Source: Thermoanaerobaculia bacterium
GTDB taxonomy: Bacteria; Acidobacteriota; Thermoanaerobaculia; Gp7-AA8
NCBI GenBank assembly: GCA_017883205.1
Contig: JADGNZ010000028.1
Span: forward strand, 1-64,000
DNA length: 64,000 nucleotides
Direction of reading: 5' to 3'
The notes beneath the pieces were generated by a model that saw nothing but the letters and a program-made list of their open reading frames with translations, was not told the origin of the DNA and ran no database searches. Both the position numbers and the translations under genes were made by a program. Below, in pieces: positions 50,095 to 58,919 of this stretch. The number at the start of each line of letters is the position of its first letter. The stretch's first letter is position 1.

Positions 50095-50138
50095 CCACGC
50101 CGGCTCTTCGACTCCCGACACCCGACAAACGACCACCC
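50052..50138. repeat. GTCGGGAGTCGG palindromic element
   Basis: GGGTGTCGTTTGTCGGGGGT and complementary CCCGACACCCGACAAACGAC fold into a hairpin; related to 9969-10049. Confidence 0.8.
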
Positions 50139-50164
50139 GGCACTACAATCACATTCACAGTCTC

Positions 50165-50694
50165 ATGGCGAACCACCCACTCACTCTCATCACCTGCGCG
50201 TACTTTGTGGAACTGGTCATCGTCGCCTACCTCACGCGGGCGACATCACGCCGCGTTCTTGGGGCACTGGTGGGAGGGGTCGCCGTTGCCTTTGTGACGC
50301 TGGCCATGGTCGCCTTCTGCGTGAAGGTCGGGTGGTGGCTGATGCCAATCGCATCGACACCGTTCCTGGCTACGATGCTTGGGATCGGCGTCGTCATTTC
50401 GTGCTCCCCGATCTACCTGGTGACCTGGCGGGTGGCACGGCGCTTCGGGTTGAAAGGACTCGTCATCTCGACGGCGATCGCGACCATCATCGGACCGCCG
50501 CGCGACTACTTCATCGCTGCGAAGTTTCCAGAGTGGATGGTCTTTTTGCCGGGAGTCGCTCCGATCGTCGCAGACGGCGTGGCCTACGCCGTGATCATGA
50601 TTGTGGGACACGCGGTGATGTATCTCGTTGCCGGGTCGTCGGGTGCAGATCCTCTAGCGCGGAAACCTCTGAGCAACGTACCAGCCAGCACGTA
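50165..50694 (+). CDS. Multi-pass membrane protein
   Basis: 176 aa from ATG 50165; the frame starts earlier in the palindromic repeat but that part is discarded. Five hydrophobic segments (~5-21, ~28-50, ~57-81, ~92-110 and ~130-160). No family recognised. The stop (TAA, 50693-50695) overlaps the next ATG (TAATG). Confidence 0.65.
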
Positions 50695-51153
50695 ATGGAT
50701 ATCGAAGTCGACGACCTCTCCAGACCGGATATCGTTTCGTTGATCCGCGAGCATCTGCGAAGTGCAGCGCAACACTCTCCGCCGGAGAGTATTCATGCGC
50801 TCGATCTCGACGGCCTGCGCGATCCGGCCATTACGTTCTGGAGCGCCCGCCAGGATGGTGAGCTGATGGGCTGTTGCGCTCTCAAGGAACTGAGCAAAAC
50901 GCATGGCGAGATCAAGTCGATGCGGACTGCAGCGGCGCATCAGCGCAAAGGCGTCGCATCCAGGCTTCTGGAACACATCCTCGAGGAGGCGGTGCGGCGA
51001 GGCTACGAGCGGGTGAGCCTCGAGACCGGCTCGATGGAGGCATTCGCTCCAGCCCGCGAGCTTTACCGCCGCTTCGGGTTCGAGCCTTGCCCGCCCTTCG
51101 CCCAGTATTTCAAGGATCCGTACAGCGTCTGCATGACCAAAGTCTTGCGGTAA
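50695..51153 (+). CDS. GNAT-family N-acetyltransferase
   Basis: 152 aa from ATG 50695; starts with LSRPDIVSLIREHL. GNAT fold: GELMGCCALKEL, EIKSMRTAAAHQRKGVASRLLEHIL (acetyl-CoA loop QRKGVA) and YERVSLETG...FAPARELYRRFGFE. PanZ/YafP-type acetyltransferase for an unknown small amine. Overlaps the membrane gene upstream, coupled. Confidence 0.85.
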   Translation: MDIEVDDLSRPDIVSLIREHLRSAAQHSPPESIHALDLDGLRDPAITFWSARQDGELMGCCALKELSKTHGEIKSMRTAAAHQRKGVASRLLEHILEEAVRRGYERVSLETGSMEAFAPARELYRRFGFEPCPPFAQYFKDPYSVCMTKVLR

Positions 51154-51168
51154 ACCTACAGCGTCGAC

Positions 51169-51256
51169 GGGTCAGGTCTAAAGTCTAAAGTGCCGAAGAC
51201 GATCGTCGCTAGGGCGATCGGGCCAATTCGGCACTTTAGACTTTAGACCTGACCCC
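51169..51256. repeat. GGGGTCAGGTC palindromic element, copy 3
   Basis: Inverted copy of the 42446-42534 element, loop included. It lies between convergent genes. Confidence 0.85.
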
Positions 51257-51269
51257 ATGCGCGGCAAAC

Positions 51270-52778
51270 CTACTTCATCGTCATCTGCGGGATCGACGTA
51301 TAGAACCCTGCCGGATACTGAACGTAGCCGTCGATGTTCTTGCGCATGATGGCAACGTTTGACTGCATGTAGAGCGAAATGTAGGGAAGATCGGTGGCAA
51401 CGATCTTCTGAATCTCTTCGTAGACCGGCTTTCTCTTCGCCCGGTCAAACGTGGAGTGGCCCTCGATCAGCAACTGGTCCACACGCGGATTGGCGTATGA
51501 CCCGCGATTCTGGCCATTGGGCGGCGTGTTCTTCGAATAAAAGACCACGTAATAGAAATCGGGATCGCTGATTCCGTTACGCGAGAGCGAGTACATCTGG
51601 AAGTTGCCCTTGCCGATGTCGGCGAAGAACGTCGACATCTCGTTCGATTGGATCGTCACGTTGAAGCCGGCTTGCTTCATCATGTCCTGGATCACCTGCG
51701 CCCGTGAGTTGGCCTCCGCATCGGTTGAGGTCTTGAAAACCAGGTTGAGCCCGTTCGGATAGCCGGCCTGGGCCAGGAGCTGTTTCGCCTTCACCGGGTC
51801 GTAATCATAGGAAGGAAGGTTGGCGGCGCGGGCCCAGTGACCTTCAGCCAGCATGCTCTCCGTTTTTTGGGCGTAGCCGCGCTGGATGTCGCGGATGATC
51901 CGCTCGCGGTCGATGGCGTGCGCGATGGCCTGCCGCACCAGTGGTTTCGCTAAGGCCGGATCGTTCATGTTGAAAGCGAGGTATTGGTAGACCGAGCCAT
52001 TGCTTTTGACGACTTTGAAGTCGGGGTTCTTCTCGAACTCCGGGACGTTCTCGAACGGGATGATATTGACCTCGAAATTCACCGTGCCGCGGCGCATTTC
52101 CAGGATGCACGTCGTGGCGTCGGGGATGATGCGCACGGTGATGTGCTTGATCTTTGGCGCGCCGCCGTGCCACTGATCGAAAGCTTCGAACTCCAGCCGG
52201 TCGTCGGGACGATGCTCGACCAGTTTGTACGGCCCGCAACCGATCGGTCTCGTCTTGTAGACATTCGTATCGGCGCCGGTGGGGAGGATGCCGACGGTGA
52301 GATTGTCGAAGATGCCGGCGTTCGCTTCCTTCAGCTTGAAGATGACCGTCTGCTCGTCGGGCGTCTCGATGTGATCGACCGTGCTGTAGCCGGATCGCTT
52401 CGACGTCACGAACGTCGGATTCATCAGCGACTCGTACGTCCACTTCACGTCCGCCGCCGTAACCGGCTGCCCGTTATGAAACTTCGCCTTCGGATTGAGG
52501 TGGAAGACGATCGTCTTGTCGTCCGGCGTCTCCCACTTCGTGGCCAGATCGGGAGCGTAGTTGAAGTCCGGCGTCACCTTGATCAGGCCGCTGTAGACCA
52601 GGTCGAACATCCTGCTGGAGGCGTTGTCCGCGCCGACGCGGCTGTCCAGATTCGTCGGTCCCGACTTCAGGGCGATCACGAGCGTGTTTTGGGCGCCCGA
52701 GGAACCTTTTTTCTCGCCGCCGCCACAGGCGACGAGCAGCACAACTGCCAATGAAGCAAAGAGTTGACGCGTTCTCAT
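51270..52778 (-). CDS. ABC-type peptide/nickel substrate-binding lipoprotein (family 5)
   Basis: 502 aa from ATG 52778 (ribosome site GAGG ~9 nt upstream; a Met four codons earlier is possible). The lipobox LLVACGGG anchors it to the membrane. Family-5 pattern: NTLVIALKSGPTNLDSRVG, RMFDLVYSGLIKVTPDF, TKWETPDDKTIVFHLNPKAKFHNG. Binds di/oligopeptides or similar; no permease genes are adjacent, so it may serve a transporter encoded elsewhere. Confidence 0.88.
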   Translation of the reverse strand: MRTRQLFASLAVVLLVACGGGEKKGSSGAQNTLVIALKSGPTNLDSRVGADNASSRMFDLVYSGLIKVTPDFNYAPDLATKWETPDDKTIVFHLNPKAKFHNGQPVTAADVKWTYESLMNPTFVTSKRSGYSTVDHIETPDEQTVIFKLKEANAGIFDNLTVGILPTGADTNVYKTRPIGCGPYKLVEHRPDDRLEFEAFDQWHGGAPKIKHITVRIIPDATTCILEMRRGTVNFEVNIIPFENVPEFEKNPDFKVVKSNGSVYQYLAFNMNDPALAKPLVRQAIAHAIDRERIIRDIQRGYAQKTESMLAEGHWARAANLPSYDYDPVKAKQLLAQAGYPNGLNLVFKTSTDAEANSRAQVIQDMMKQAGFNVTIQSNEMSTFFADIGKGNFQMYSLSRNGISDPDFYYVVFYSKNTPPNGQNRGSYANPRVDQLLIEGHSTFDRAKRKPVYEEIQKIVATDLPYISLYMQSNVAIMRKNIDGYVQYPAGFYTSIPQMTMK

Positions 52779-52826
52779 GCAGCACCTCAATTTCCGCTCG
52801 ACGGATTACAAGTATGATGCCGTTCG

Positions 52827-54947
52827 ATGCGATTGATACGAATTCTCACCATCCTGGCGGTGCTCCTTTCGCTCGTTTTGCCTTCGTCGGCCTTCGCCAA
52901 AGAGAAGGTCATCGTCCTCGGGTTTGACGGCGTCGACGCGCGCTACACCGAGCTGTGGATGAACGAAGGGAAGCTGCCGAATCTGGCGCGGCTGCGAACG
53001 CAGGGAACGTTCCGTCCGCTGCGTCCGACGATTCCCGCCCAGACGCCGGTGTCGTGGTCGACGTTCTCCACCGGCATCGATCCCGGACGCACCGGCATCT
53101 TCGATTTTCTGCGGCGCGATCCGAAGACCTACCTGCCGGTCTTCGCCGCCTTCGACGAGACGAAAGAGCCGTTTCTCCTCGGCGACAAGAATCCGATCGC
53201 CGCAGCTGCGATCGTCTTGGTCTTCCTCGCTCTGATCGCGCTGCTCTTCCGCCGCACCGCGCGGTACGTCGTGCTGGCCCTCGCGGTCATCGCTGGCGTC
53301 GGTGCGTTCCTGGCGACGAAGCAGTACATCCCGGTCAGCCGGCCGGGTGTCATCAACCGCCGGCAGGGCATTCCGTTCTGGGAAGCGGCAGCGAACGCAG
53401 GCCGGACGGCGCGCGTCGTCCATGTGCCGGTGACGTTTCCTGCAAACGAATTTCCCGCCGGCGAAATGCTGTCCGGACTGGGCGTCCCTGACATGTCCGG
53501 CCGTGTCGGCAAGCCGTTCTTCTTCACCTCGGAGCTCGATTTCCATCGCTCAGGCGCGAACGAGTTCTCGATCGAGGTCGTACAGCTCGAGGACAACAAG
53601 GGCCGCATCAACGCAAAGATCCAGGGCCCGCCCAACAAGCTTTTTGGCACGCCACCGTACATCTCGATTCCGATGGCGATCACGGTCGCGAACGACCGCA
53701 ACTCGATCACGATCGAAGAGAGTGGCCAGACGGTGACGCTGCGTCCCGGCGAATGGAGCGGCTGGACCGAGTTCGTCTTCCCGTTCAATCCGCTGATCAA
53801 ACTTCACGGAATCAGCCGGTTTCACCTCATCTCTTCGCAACCCGAGGTGAGGCTGTATCTGTCACCGATCAACTTCGATCCGCGCAATCTGCCGCCCGGC
53901 TTCAACATCTCCTCGCCGCCGAAATGGGCGCCGCAACTGGCGCACGACTACGGCCTGTACAAAACACTCGGATGGCAGATCGACACGTGGGCGATCTCCG
54001 AGGGGTTTGCGGATGAGCAGATGTTCTGGGATGACATGACGTTCACGGTCGCGCAGGACAGGAAGATGTTCGATGCCTTCCTGACCGGCGACCAGGAGCT
54101 AATGGTGCAGTGCTTCGAGTTTCCGGATCGCGTCGGCCATGTTTTCTGGCGACTCATGGATCTGAAGCATCCCGCGTACAACGCAGCGCTGGCGGCGAAG
54201 TGGGGCGATGCGCTTCTCCGTTCGTACCAACTGATGGATGCGATCGTCGGCGATGCCATGGCTGCTGCCGACAAGAACCACGCAGCGCTGATCGTGCTCT
54301 CCGATCACGGCTTCGCGTCGTTTCGCAAGTCGGTGAACTACAACACATGGCTGGTCATGAACGGCTACATGACGCTCAAGACGGGCGTGCAGGTGAAAGA
54401 CCGCAACGTGGAGATGCTCTTCGACTCCGGCCAGTTCTGGGAGAACGTCGACTGGTCGCACACGCGCGCCTACGCCATGGGCCTCGGCGAGATGTACATC
54501 AACACGAAAGGCCGCGAGGCGCAGGGGATCGTCAATCCAGGAGCCGAGGTCGACGCACTCAAAGCGGAGCTCAAAGCGCGCCTGGTGACGATGACCGATC
54601 CGGAGACGATGGAGAAGCCAGTGCGCCGCGTGCTGGCGCGCGAGGAGGTCTACCGCCAGTTTGATCCCAACATGATCCCCGACCTCTTCGTGACGAACAA
54701 CGACGGCTACCGCGTCTCCTGGCAAACGTCGCTGGGAGGCATCCCGAAAGCGCTCATCGAGCCGAACAAACAGCCGTGGAGCGGCGACCATTGTTCCGTG
54801 GACCCGGAGATTGTGAAGGGGATCTTCTTCTACAACCGGAAGATTGCGACGGATCGGGCGCCATACATTGCTGACATCTACCCAACAGTGCTTGGTTTGC
54901 TCGACGTGAAGGCGCCATATGAATTAGACGGCGTAGAATTAAAGTAA
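52827..54947 (+). CDS. Membrane-anchored type I phosphodiesterase/nucleotide pyrophosphatase
   Basis: 706 aa. A signal peptide is followed by VIVLGFDGVDARY (first metal Asp) and PTIPAQTPVSWSTFSTGIDPG (nucleophile Thr/Ser region). Two membrane helices are inserted at ~130-165 (AAAAIVLVFLALIALLF, YVVLALAVIAGVGAFLA), splitting the domain, then LIVLSDHGFASFRKSVN and WSGDHCSVDPEIVKG complete the metal ligands. Alkaline-phosphatase superfamily, cleaving phosphodiesters or phosphonate-type esters. The TM insertion is unusual. Stop precedes the next gene by 0 bp. Confidence 0.82.
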   Translation: MRLIRILTILAVLLSLVLPSSAFAKEKVIVLGFDGVDARYTELWMNEGKLPNLARLRTQGTFRPLRPTIPAQTPVSWSTFSTGIDPGRTGIFDFLRRDPKTYLPVFAAFDETKEPFLLGDKNPIAAAAIVLVFLALIALLFRRTARYVVLALAVIAGVGAFLATKQYIPVSRPGVINRRQGIPFWEAAANAGRTARVVHVPVTFPANEFPAGEMLSGLGVPDMSGRVGKPFFFTSELDFHRSGANEFSIEVVQLEDNKGRINAKIQGPPNKLFGTPPYISIPMAITVANDRNSITIEESGQTVTLRPGEWSGWTEFVFPFNPLIKLHGISRFHLISSQPEVRLYLSPINFDPRNLPPGFNISSPPKWAPQLAHDYGLYKTLGWQIDTWAISEGFADEQMFWDDMTFTVAQDRKMFDAFLTGDQELMVQCFEFPDRVGHVFWRLMDLKHPAYNAALAAKWGDALLRSYQLMDAIVGDAMAAADKNHAALIVLSDHGFASFRKSVNYNTWLVMNGYMTLKTGVQVKDRNVEMLFDSGQFWENVDWSHTRAYAMGLGEMYINTKGREAQGIVNPGAEVDALKAELKARLVTMTDPETMEKPVRRVLAREEVYRQFDPNMIPDLFVTNNDGYRVSWQTSLGGIPKALIEPNKQPWSGDHCSVDPEIVKGIFFYNRKIATDRAPYIADIYPTVLGLLDVKAPYELDGVELK

Positions 54948-55421
54948 ATGATCGACTTCAACAAGGTTCTGTCGATCGTCGAGGCGTTCAACCGCGAAGG
55001 CGTCGATTACATGGTCTTCGGCGGTGTCGCGGTGAATCTGCACGGTCTTCCACGCTCGACTGAAGACGTAGATTTTTTTGTCGCACCCTCGCCCGAGAAC
55101 GTGATCCGGATTAAGCGTGCTTTGCGCTCGATCTGGGACGATCCCAATCTCGATGAGATTCAGGATGACGACATGGTCGGTAACTATCCCAGTTTTGCTT
55201 ACGAGCCGCCGAACGAGCCTTTCCATGTCGACGTGGTTTCCCGCCTCGGAGAAGCGTTTAAGTATTCGGATCTCGCAGCCGAAGTTCATGAAATAAGCGG
55301 TGTTCCCGTGCGCCTTGTCACGGCAGAGACGTTGTATCGAATGAAGCGCGACACTGTTCGCGCGATCGATAAGATCGACGCATCGAACTTGCGACAGAGA
55401 TTTGATTTCGAGGAAGAGTGA
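54948..55421 (+). CDS. Nucleotidyltransferase-fold (AbiEii/MNT-like) protein
   Basis: 157 aa. GGVAVNLHGLPRSTEDVDFFV holds the GGxAxxxHGxxR and DVD catalytic signature of the MNT/AbiEii nucleotidyltransferases; VRLVTAETLYRMKRDTVRAIDKID is the C-terminal helix with a conserved DK pair. Such proteins are toxins or antitoxins in type II/IV modules. The next gene overlaps (TGATG, 55419-55423), so translation is coupled and the two form a candidate module. Confidence 0.8.
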   Translation: MIDFNKVLSIVEAFNREGVDYMVFGGVAVNLHGLPRSTEDVDFFVAPSPENVIRIKRALRSIWDDPNLDEIQDDDMVGNYPSFAYEPPNEPFHVDVVSRLGEAFKYSDLAAEVHEISGVPVRLVTAETLYRMKRDTVRAIDKIDASNLRQRFDFEEE

Positions 55422-55669
55422 TGCCGGTCCGAAAGTTCCGTTCGATCGAGGAGATGAACGCATTCGACAACCAGCAGATGCGCCGGGATGATCCGAATTT
55501 GATTAGGCGCATTCAGTCGCACTGGGACACCTGGCGCGATCTTCTTCCGCCGCTGAACATTCCGAAGGGTGTTCACAAGTTTCGAAACATCGAAGAGATG
55601 AACGCCTTCAAGGAACGATACGTGAACGAGCGCATCGCACGCATTCGCGCCGAGCGCGTGAAGCCATAG
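55421..55669 (+). CDS. Small partner protein with duplicated FRxIEEMNAF motif
   Basis: 82 aa. VRKFRSIEEMNAF at the N-terminus and VHKFRNIEEMNAF ~50 residues later are near copies, so the gene duplicated internally. The middle (RRIQSHWDTWRDLLPP) may contact the neighbour. FRSIEEM-type small proteins often sit beside nucleotidyltransferase genes; the antitoxin or specificity role is inference. Confidence 0.7.
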   Translation: MPVRKFRSIEEMNAFDNQQMRRDDPNLIRRIQSHWDTWRDLLPPLNIPKGVHKFRNIEEMNAFKERYVNERIARIRAERVKP

Positions 55670-55709
55670 CGTCTGATAAGCTTCGCCGCCGCGCTCGCGG
55701 CACCCAAAC

Positions 55710-56909
55710 ATGGACTACAAACGCCTCCTAACTCAAGTCGAGCGCACGCTCGAACAAATCGAAAACACGGAATCGACCCGGATCACGATCGAGCAGATCG
55801 GGCAGACCATCGCTACGAACTTTCGTGAGGAGCTCGGCATCACCGGCGGACGCATCTACGAGCTCACGGACGAAAACAACTACGAGCTCGTCGGGCGATT
55901 CGGCGTCTGTACCGACGGTCCGCTAGGGATCACCGTGCCGCGCGACTACAAGCCGATCGAGCTCGTGCTCGAGAACGGCGTCGTGGTCATGGAGCCGAAC
56001 GATCCCGGCGTCGATCCGGTGCTCGAAGCGCAGCTCGGCGCGCAGCGATTCGCCGCCGTCGCGGCCGGCGACAATCACACCCACATCCTCGGATTCGACG
56101 TCGCGCCGCATCTCAGCCGCGAAGACATCCTTTTCTCGCTCAATCTCATTCGCTACACCGTCAACCAACGCCTGCGCGCCGACCGCTATCAGTCGCTCAT
56201 CGTCGAAGCGCAGCGCATCCAGCAATCGATCCTCCCGCAGCGCGTGCCGCAGTACAAAGGATTCGATATCTGGGGGAAGACCGTGTCTGCCGATGTCGTC
56301 AGCGGCGACTTCTACGATTTCATCCCCATCTCCGACAACATCCTCGGGCTCGCCATCGCCGACGGTTCGGGCCACGGACTGCCGGCGGCGCTCGTCGTTC
56401 GCGACATCTACATGGGCCTGCGCATGGCCACCGACCGCGATTTTAAAATCATCCGCACGATGGAGAAGCTCAATCACATCATCCATCGCGGCCGGTTGAC
56501 GACGAAGTTCGTGTCGCTCTTCTACGGCGAGCTCGAGACGGGCGGCATCCTCATCTACTGCAACGCCGGTCACAACTTCCCGTTCGTCCTCCGCGCCGAC
56601 GGCGTCACCTACGAGATGCTCGAGAACGGCGGACCGGTGCTCGGCCCGACGCCCGACGCCACCTACATGCGCGGGTTCGCCAAGATGAAGGCGGGCGATC
56701 TGCTCTGCATGTACACGGACGGCGTCGTCGAAGCACACAACGCCGCCGACGAGGAGTTCAGTCTGGAGCGACTGCAGACGCTCGTGGCCGCGAATCGCGA
56801 GCGCCCCTCCAAAGAGATCGCCAAAGAAATCCTGGCCCGTGTGACCGAGTGGGGACCGGGCGAGCAGGACGACCGGACGGTCGTGATCGTGAAGGCTGTG
56901 GATCCGTGA
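55710..56909 (+). CDS. GAF-like sensor with SpoIIE/PP2C phosphatase domain
   Basis: 399 aa. N-terminal ~1-165 looks like a GAF domain (FREELGITGGRIYEL, VLENGVVVMEP). The C-terminal PP2C-type SpoIIE domain (~180-399) has QQSILPQRVPQYKGFD, ADVVSGDFYDF (metal Asp), LAIADGSGHGLPAA, GDLLCMYTDGVVEAHN and DDRTVVIVKA. It dephosphorylates an anti-sigma-factor antagonist (STAS) in homologues, a stress or sigma regulation switch. No STAS or kinase gene nearby. Confidence 0.88.
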   Translation: MDYKRLLTQVERTLEQIENTESTRITIEQIGQTIATNFREELGITGGRIYELTDENNYELVGRFGVCTDGPLGITVPRDYKPIELVLENGVVVMEPNDPGVDPVLEAQLGAQRFAAVAAGDNHTHILGFDVAPHLSREDILFSLNLIRYTVNQRLRADRYQSLIVEAQRIQQSILPQRVPQYKGFDIWGKTVSADVVSGDFYDFIPISDNILGLAIADGSGHGLPAALVVRDIYMGLRMATDRDFKIIRTMEKLNHIIHRGRLTTKFVSLFYGELETGGILIYCNAGHNFPFVLRADGVTYEMLENGGPVLGPTPDATYMRGFAKMKAGDLLCMYTDGVVEAHNAADEEFSLERLQTLVAANRERPSKEIAKEILARVTEWGPGEQDDRTVVIVKAVDP

Positions 56910-56922
56910 TCACCAGAATCAG

Positions 56923-56993
56923 ATCACCACAGAGACACAAAGATCACAGAGGTACGACTCATTTCTCTGTGACCTCTGTGACTCTGTGGTGAT
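56923..56993. repeat. CACAGAGACACAAAG palindromic element
   Basis: ATCACCACAGAGACACAAAG with complementary GTGACTCTGTGGTGAT. Lies between two plus-strand genes. Confidence 0.8.
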
Positions 56994-57015
56994 CGGTTTC
57001 GTTGCCGAAGAACCC

Positions 57016-57891
57016 ATGAACGACGTCCTCTACTTCAACGGCCGCTTCACCACGACTGCCGAGCGCGTGCTCGGCGTCGAGGATCGCGGCTTTCAGTTTG
57101 GCGACGCGCTTTACGAAGTGTTCAAGTTCAGCGGGCGGAAGGCGATCTTCCTCGCCGATCACTACCGGCGGCTGGAGCGCGGTCTTGCCGAGGTTGAGAT
57201 TCGCTCGCCGTGGGACGAGAGCCGCTTCTTTGCAGTCATGCGCGAACTGATCGAGCGCACGGCCTTCGATGACGGCATCGTCTACATTCAGATCTCGCGC
57301 GGGGAAGCGGAGCGCAAGCACTTCTTTCCCGAGAACCTCGAGCCGACGGTCGTCGCCTATTCACGCGCCTTCCAGTTTCCGGATGCGGCGAAGAAAGAGA
57401 ACGGCATCCGCCTAATCACCGCACCCGACCTTCGTTGGAAGCGCTGCGACGTCAAGTCCGTCAATCTTCTGGCGAATGCGTTGTCGAAAAAGAAAGCGCA
57501 GCGTGCCGGCGCCGACGAGGTGCTGCTGGTCGACGATGGCATCGTTCGCGAGGGAGGCAGCTCCAACTTCTTCGTGGTTCGCGACGGCGAGGTGATCACT
57601 CATCCCCTCGATGAGCACATCCTTCCCGGCGTCGTGCGCGGCCGCGCGATCGGCTTGGCCGAACAGGCAGGAATCCGGATCGATCAACGGCCGATCGCTG
57701 TCGATGAGTTGATCGAGATCGACGAAGCATTCATCACAAGCACGACTATGGGTGTGATGCCCGTGTCTGCGATCGACGGACATGTCATCGGCACAGGAGT
57801 CCGTGGCGCGGTGACCTCGCGATTGCAGCGTCTTCTCGATGCCGATGAGGTTGCGGACGCGGCTGTAACACAAGCCAGTTCAGCAGTTTAG
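57016..57891 (+). CDS. D-amino-acid transaminase / class IV aminotransferase
   Basis: 291 aa from ATG 57016 (frame opens upstream inside the palindrome). Fold type IV: NGRFTTTAERVLGVEDRGFQFGD, then SVNLLANALSKKKAQRAGADEVLLVDD with the PLP Lys at ~NALSKK, and TSTTMGVMPVSAIDG for the phosphate site. Catalyses transfer between D-alanine (or branched-chain) and 2-oxoglutarate, supplying D-Glu or similar for peptidoglycan. Confidence 0.85.
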   Translation: MNDVLYFNGRFTTTAERVLGVEDRGFQFGDALYEVFKFSGRKAIFLADHYRRLERGLAEVEIRSPWDESRFFAVMRELIERTAFDDGIVYIQISRGEAERKHFFPENLEPTVVAYSRAFQFPDAAKKENGIRLITAPDLRWKRCDVKSVNLLANALSKKKAQRAGADEVLLVDDGIVREGGSSNFFVVRDGEVITHPLDEHILPGVVRGRAIGLAEQAGIRIDQRPIAVDELIEIDEAFITSTTMGVMPVSAIDGHVIGTGVRGAVTSRLQRLLDADEVADAAVTQASSAV

Positions 57892-57959
57892 CGAGATAGC
57901 CCGGCATCTCCGTTGCAGTCTCCCATCTTGCGGGCAACGAGCCCGAAAGGAGACTCCCA

Positions 57960-58268
57960 ATGCAAAACCGTGAACGTGACCAGATGAGCAAGAACAATCA
58001 GTCGCCGGCCTCAGGTGGCGACGTGAACCGCAAAACCTCGCCGCAGATCGGGAAGGGCAAGAGCGACTCATCCGCAGACTTCGGCCAGAACAAGGGACGT
58101 TCCGACAATCTGAACGAGCCGAACAGCCGCGGCAGCAAGAGCGGCGGTTACGACAGTTCCAGCAAGCGCGATCGTGACCTCGACAGTTCCATCAAGAGCG
58201 GCTCCTCCGGCAATTCGGGGGTAGTCCTGCCTGGCACCAAGGACCACGCCGGCGGCAGCCGCCACTGA
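57960..58268 (+). CDS. Low-complexity hydrophilic protein
   Basis: 102 aa; ATG 57960 after AAAGGAGA. Ser/Gly/Asn/Lys-rich with no hydrophobic region (QSPASGGDVNRK, SDSSADFGQNKG), so disordered and soluble; possible stress/desiccation-type protein. A rho-independent terminator follows at 58293, supporting a transcribed, monocistronic gene. Confidence 0.65.
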   Translation: MQNRERDQMSKNNQSPASGGDVNRKTSPQIGKGKSDSSADFGQNKGRSDNLNEPNSRGSKSGGYDSSSKRDRDLDSSIKSGSSGNSGVVLPGTKDHAGGSRH

Positions 58269-58292
58269 CGCGTCCCGACAGGAACATCCGTG

Positions 58293-58319
58293 AAGGCCGC
58301 GCACCCGCGCGGCCTTTTT
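58293..58319 (+). terminator. Rho-independent terminator
   Basis: Perfect 10-bp stem (58293-58302 with 58307-58316), loop ACCC, then a T5 run. It ends the low-complexity gene's transcript. Confidence 0.9.
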
Positions 58320-58337
58320 GTTCTATCCTCGCCGCAC

Positions 58338-58787
58338 ATGAACGATGGCGAGATCATCATCACCGGCGCGACGGCGGCCGACGTTCCGGTCATCGAACAG
58401 CTTCTCGTCCGCAATCAGCTTCCCACCGCTGGCGTCGAGGATCACTGGAAGACCTTCATCGTGGCGCGTGACGGCGGAGTCATCGTCGGATGTGCCGGCT
58501 CCGAGGCGTACCAGTTCGTCGCGCTGATCCGCTCGGTCGCAGTCGCGGAGTCGCATCGCAGCAGAGGAGTGGGGCGAAGGATCGTGCGGCAACTGCTGGA
58601 CCGGCTCTCCTCCCGCGGCATCCGCGAGTTCTACCTCCTGACCACGACCGCGCAGGACTACTTTGCCAAGCGTGGATTCAAGCCCATCGAGCGCGACGAG
58701 ATCCATCCGCAGCTTCTCGCCTCCGCGGAGTTTCAGGGCGCATGCCCGGACACCGCGGTGTGCATGCGGCTCGTAATGATGGCCTGA
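58338..58787 (+). CDS. ArsN2-like GNAT acetyltransferase
   Basis: 149 aa from ATG 58338. ADVPVIEQLLVRNQLPTAGVEDH and VIVGCAGSEAYQFVALIRSVAV..HRSRGVGRRIV match ArsN2/GNAT proteins; YFAKRGFKPIERDEI ends the fold. ArsN2 acetylates organo-arsenic in some bacteria; no other ars gene is nearby, so the substrate is open. Confidence 0.75.
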   Translation: MNDGEIIITGATAADVPVIEQLLVRNQLPTAGVEDHWKTFIVARDGGVIVGCAGSEAYQFVALIRSVAVAESHRSRGVGRRIVRQLLDRLSSRGIREFYLLTTTAQDYFAKRGFKPIERDEIHPQLLASAEFQGACPDTAVCMRLVMMA

Positions 58788-58817
58788 TTGCGCCGGCCCA
58801 ACGCTTAAAAACCTCAA

Positions 58818-58889
58818 ACCGTTTCACGCGGAGCCGCGGAGGTCGCGGAGATACACCTCCGCATCTCCGCGGCTCCGCGTGAGACGGTT
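58818..58889. repeat. CACGCGGAGCCGCGG palindromic element
   Basis: ACCGTTTCACGCGGAGCCGC and its complement in CGGCTCCGCGTGAGACGGTT (one mismatch). Same class as 16404-16477. Confidence 0.8.
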
Positions 58890-58919
58890 TTCTTTGATCG
58901 GCGCGCCGCATAATGAGTC

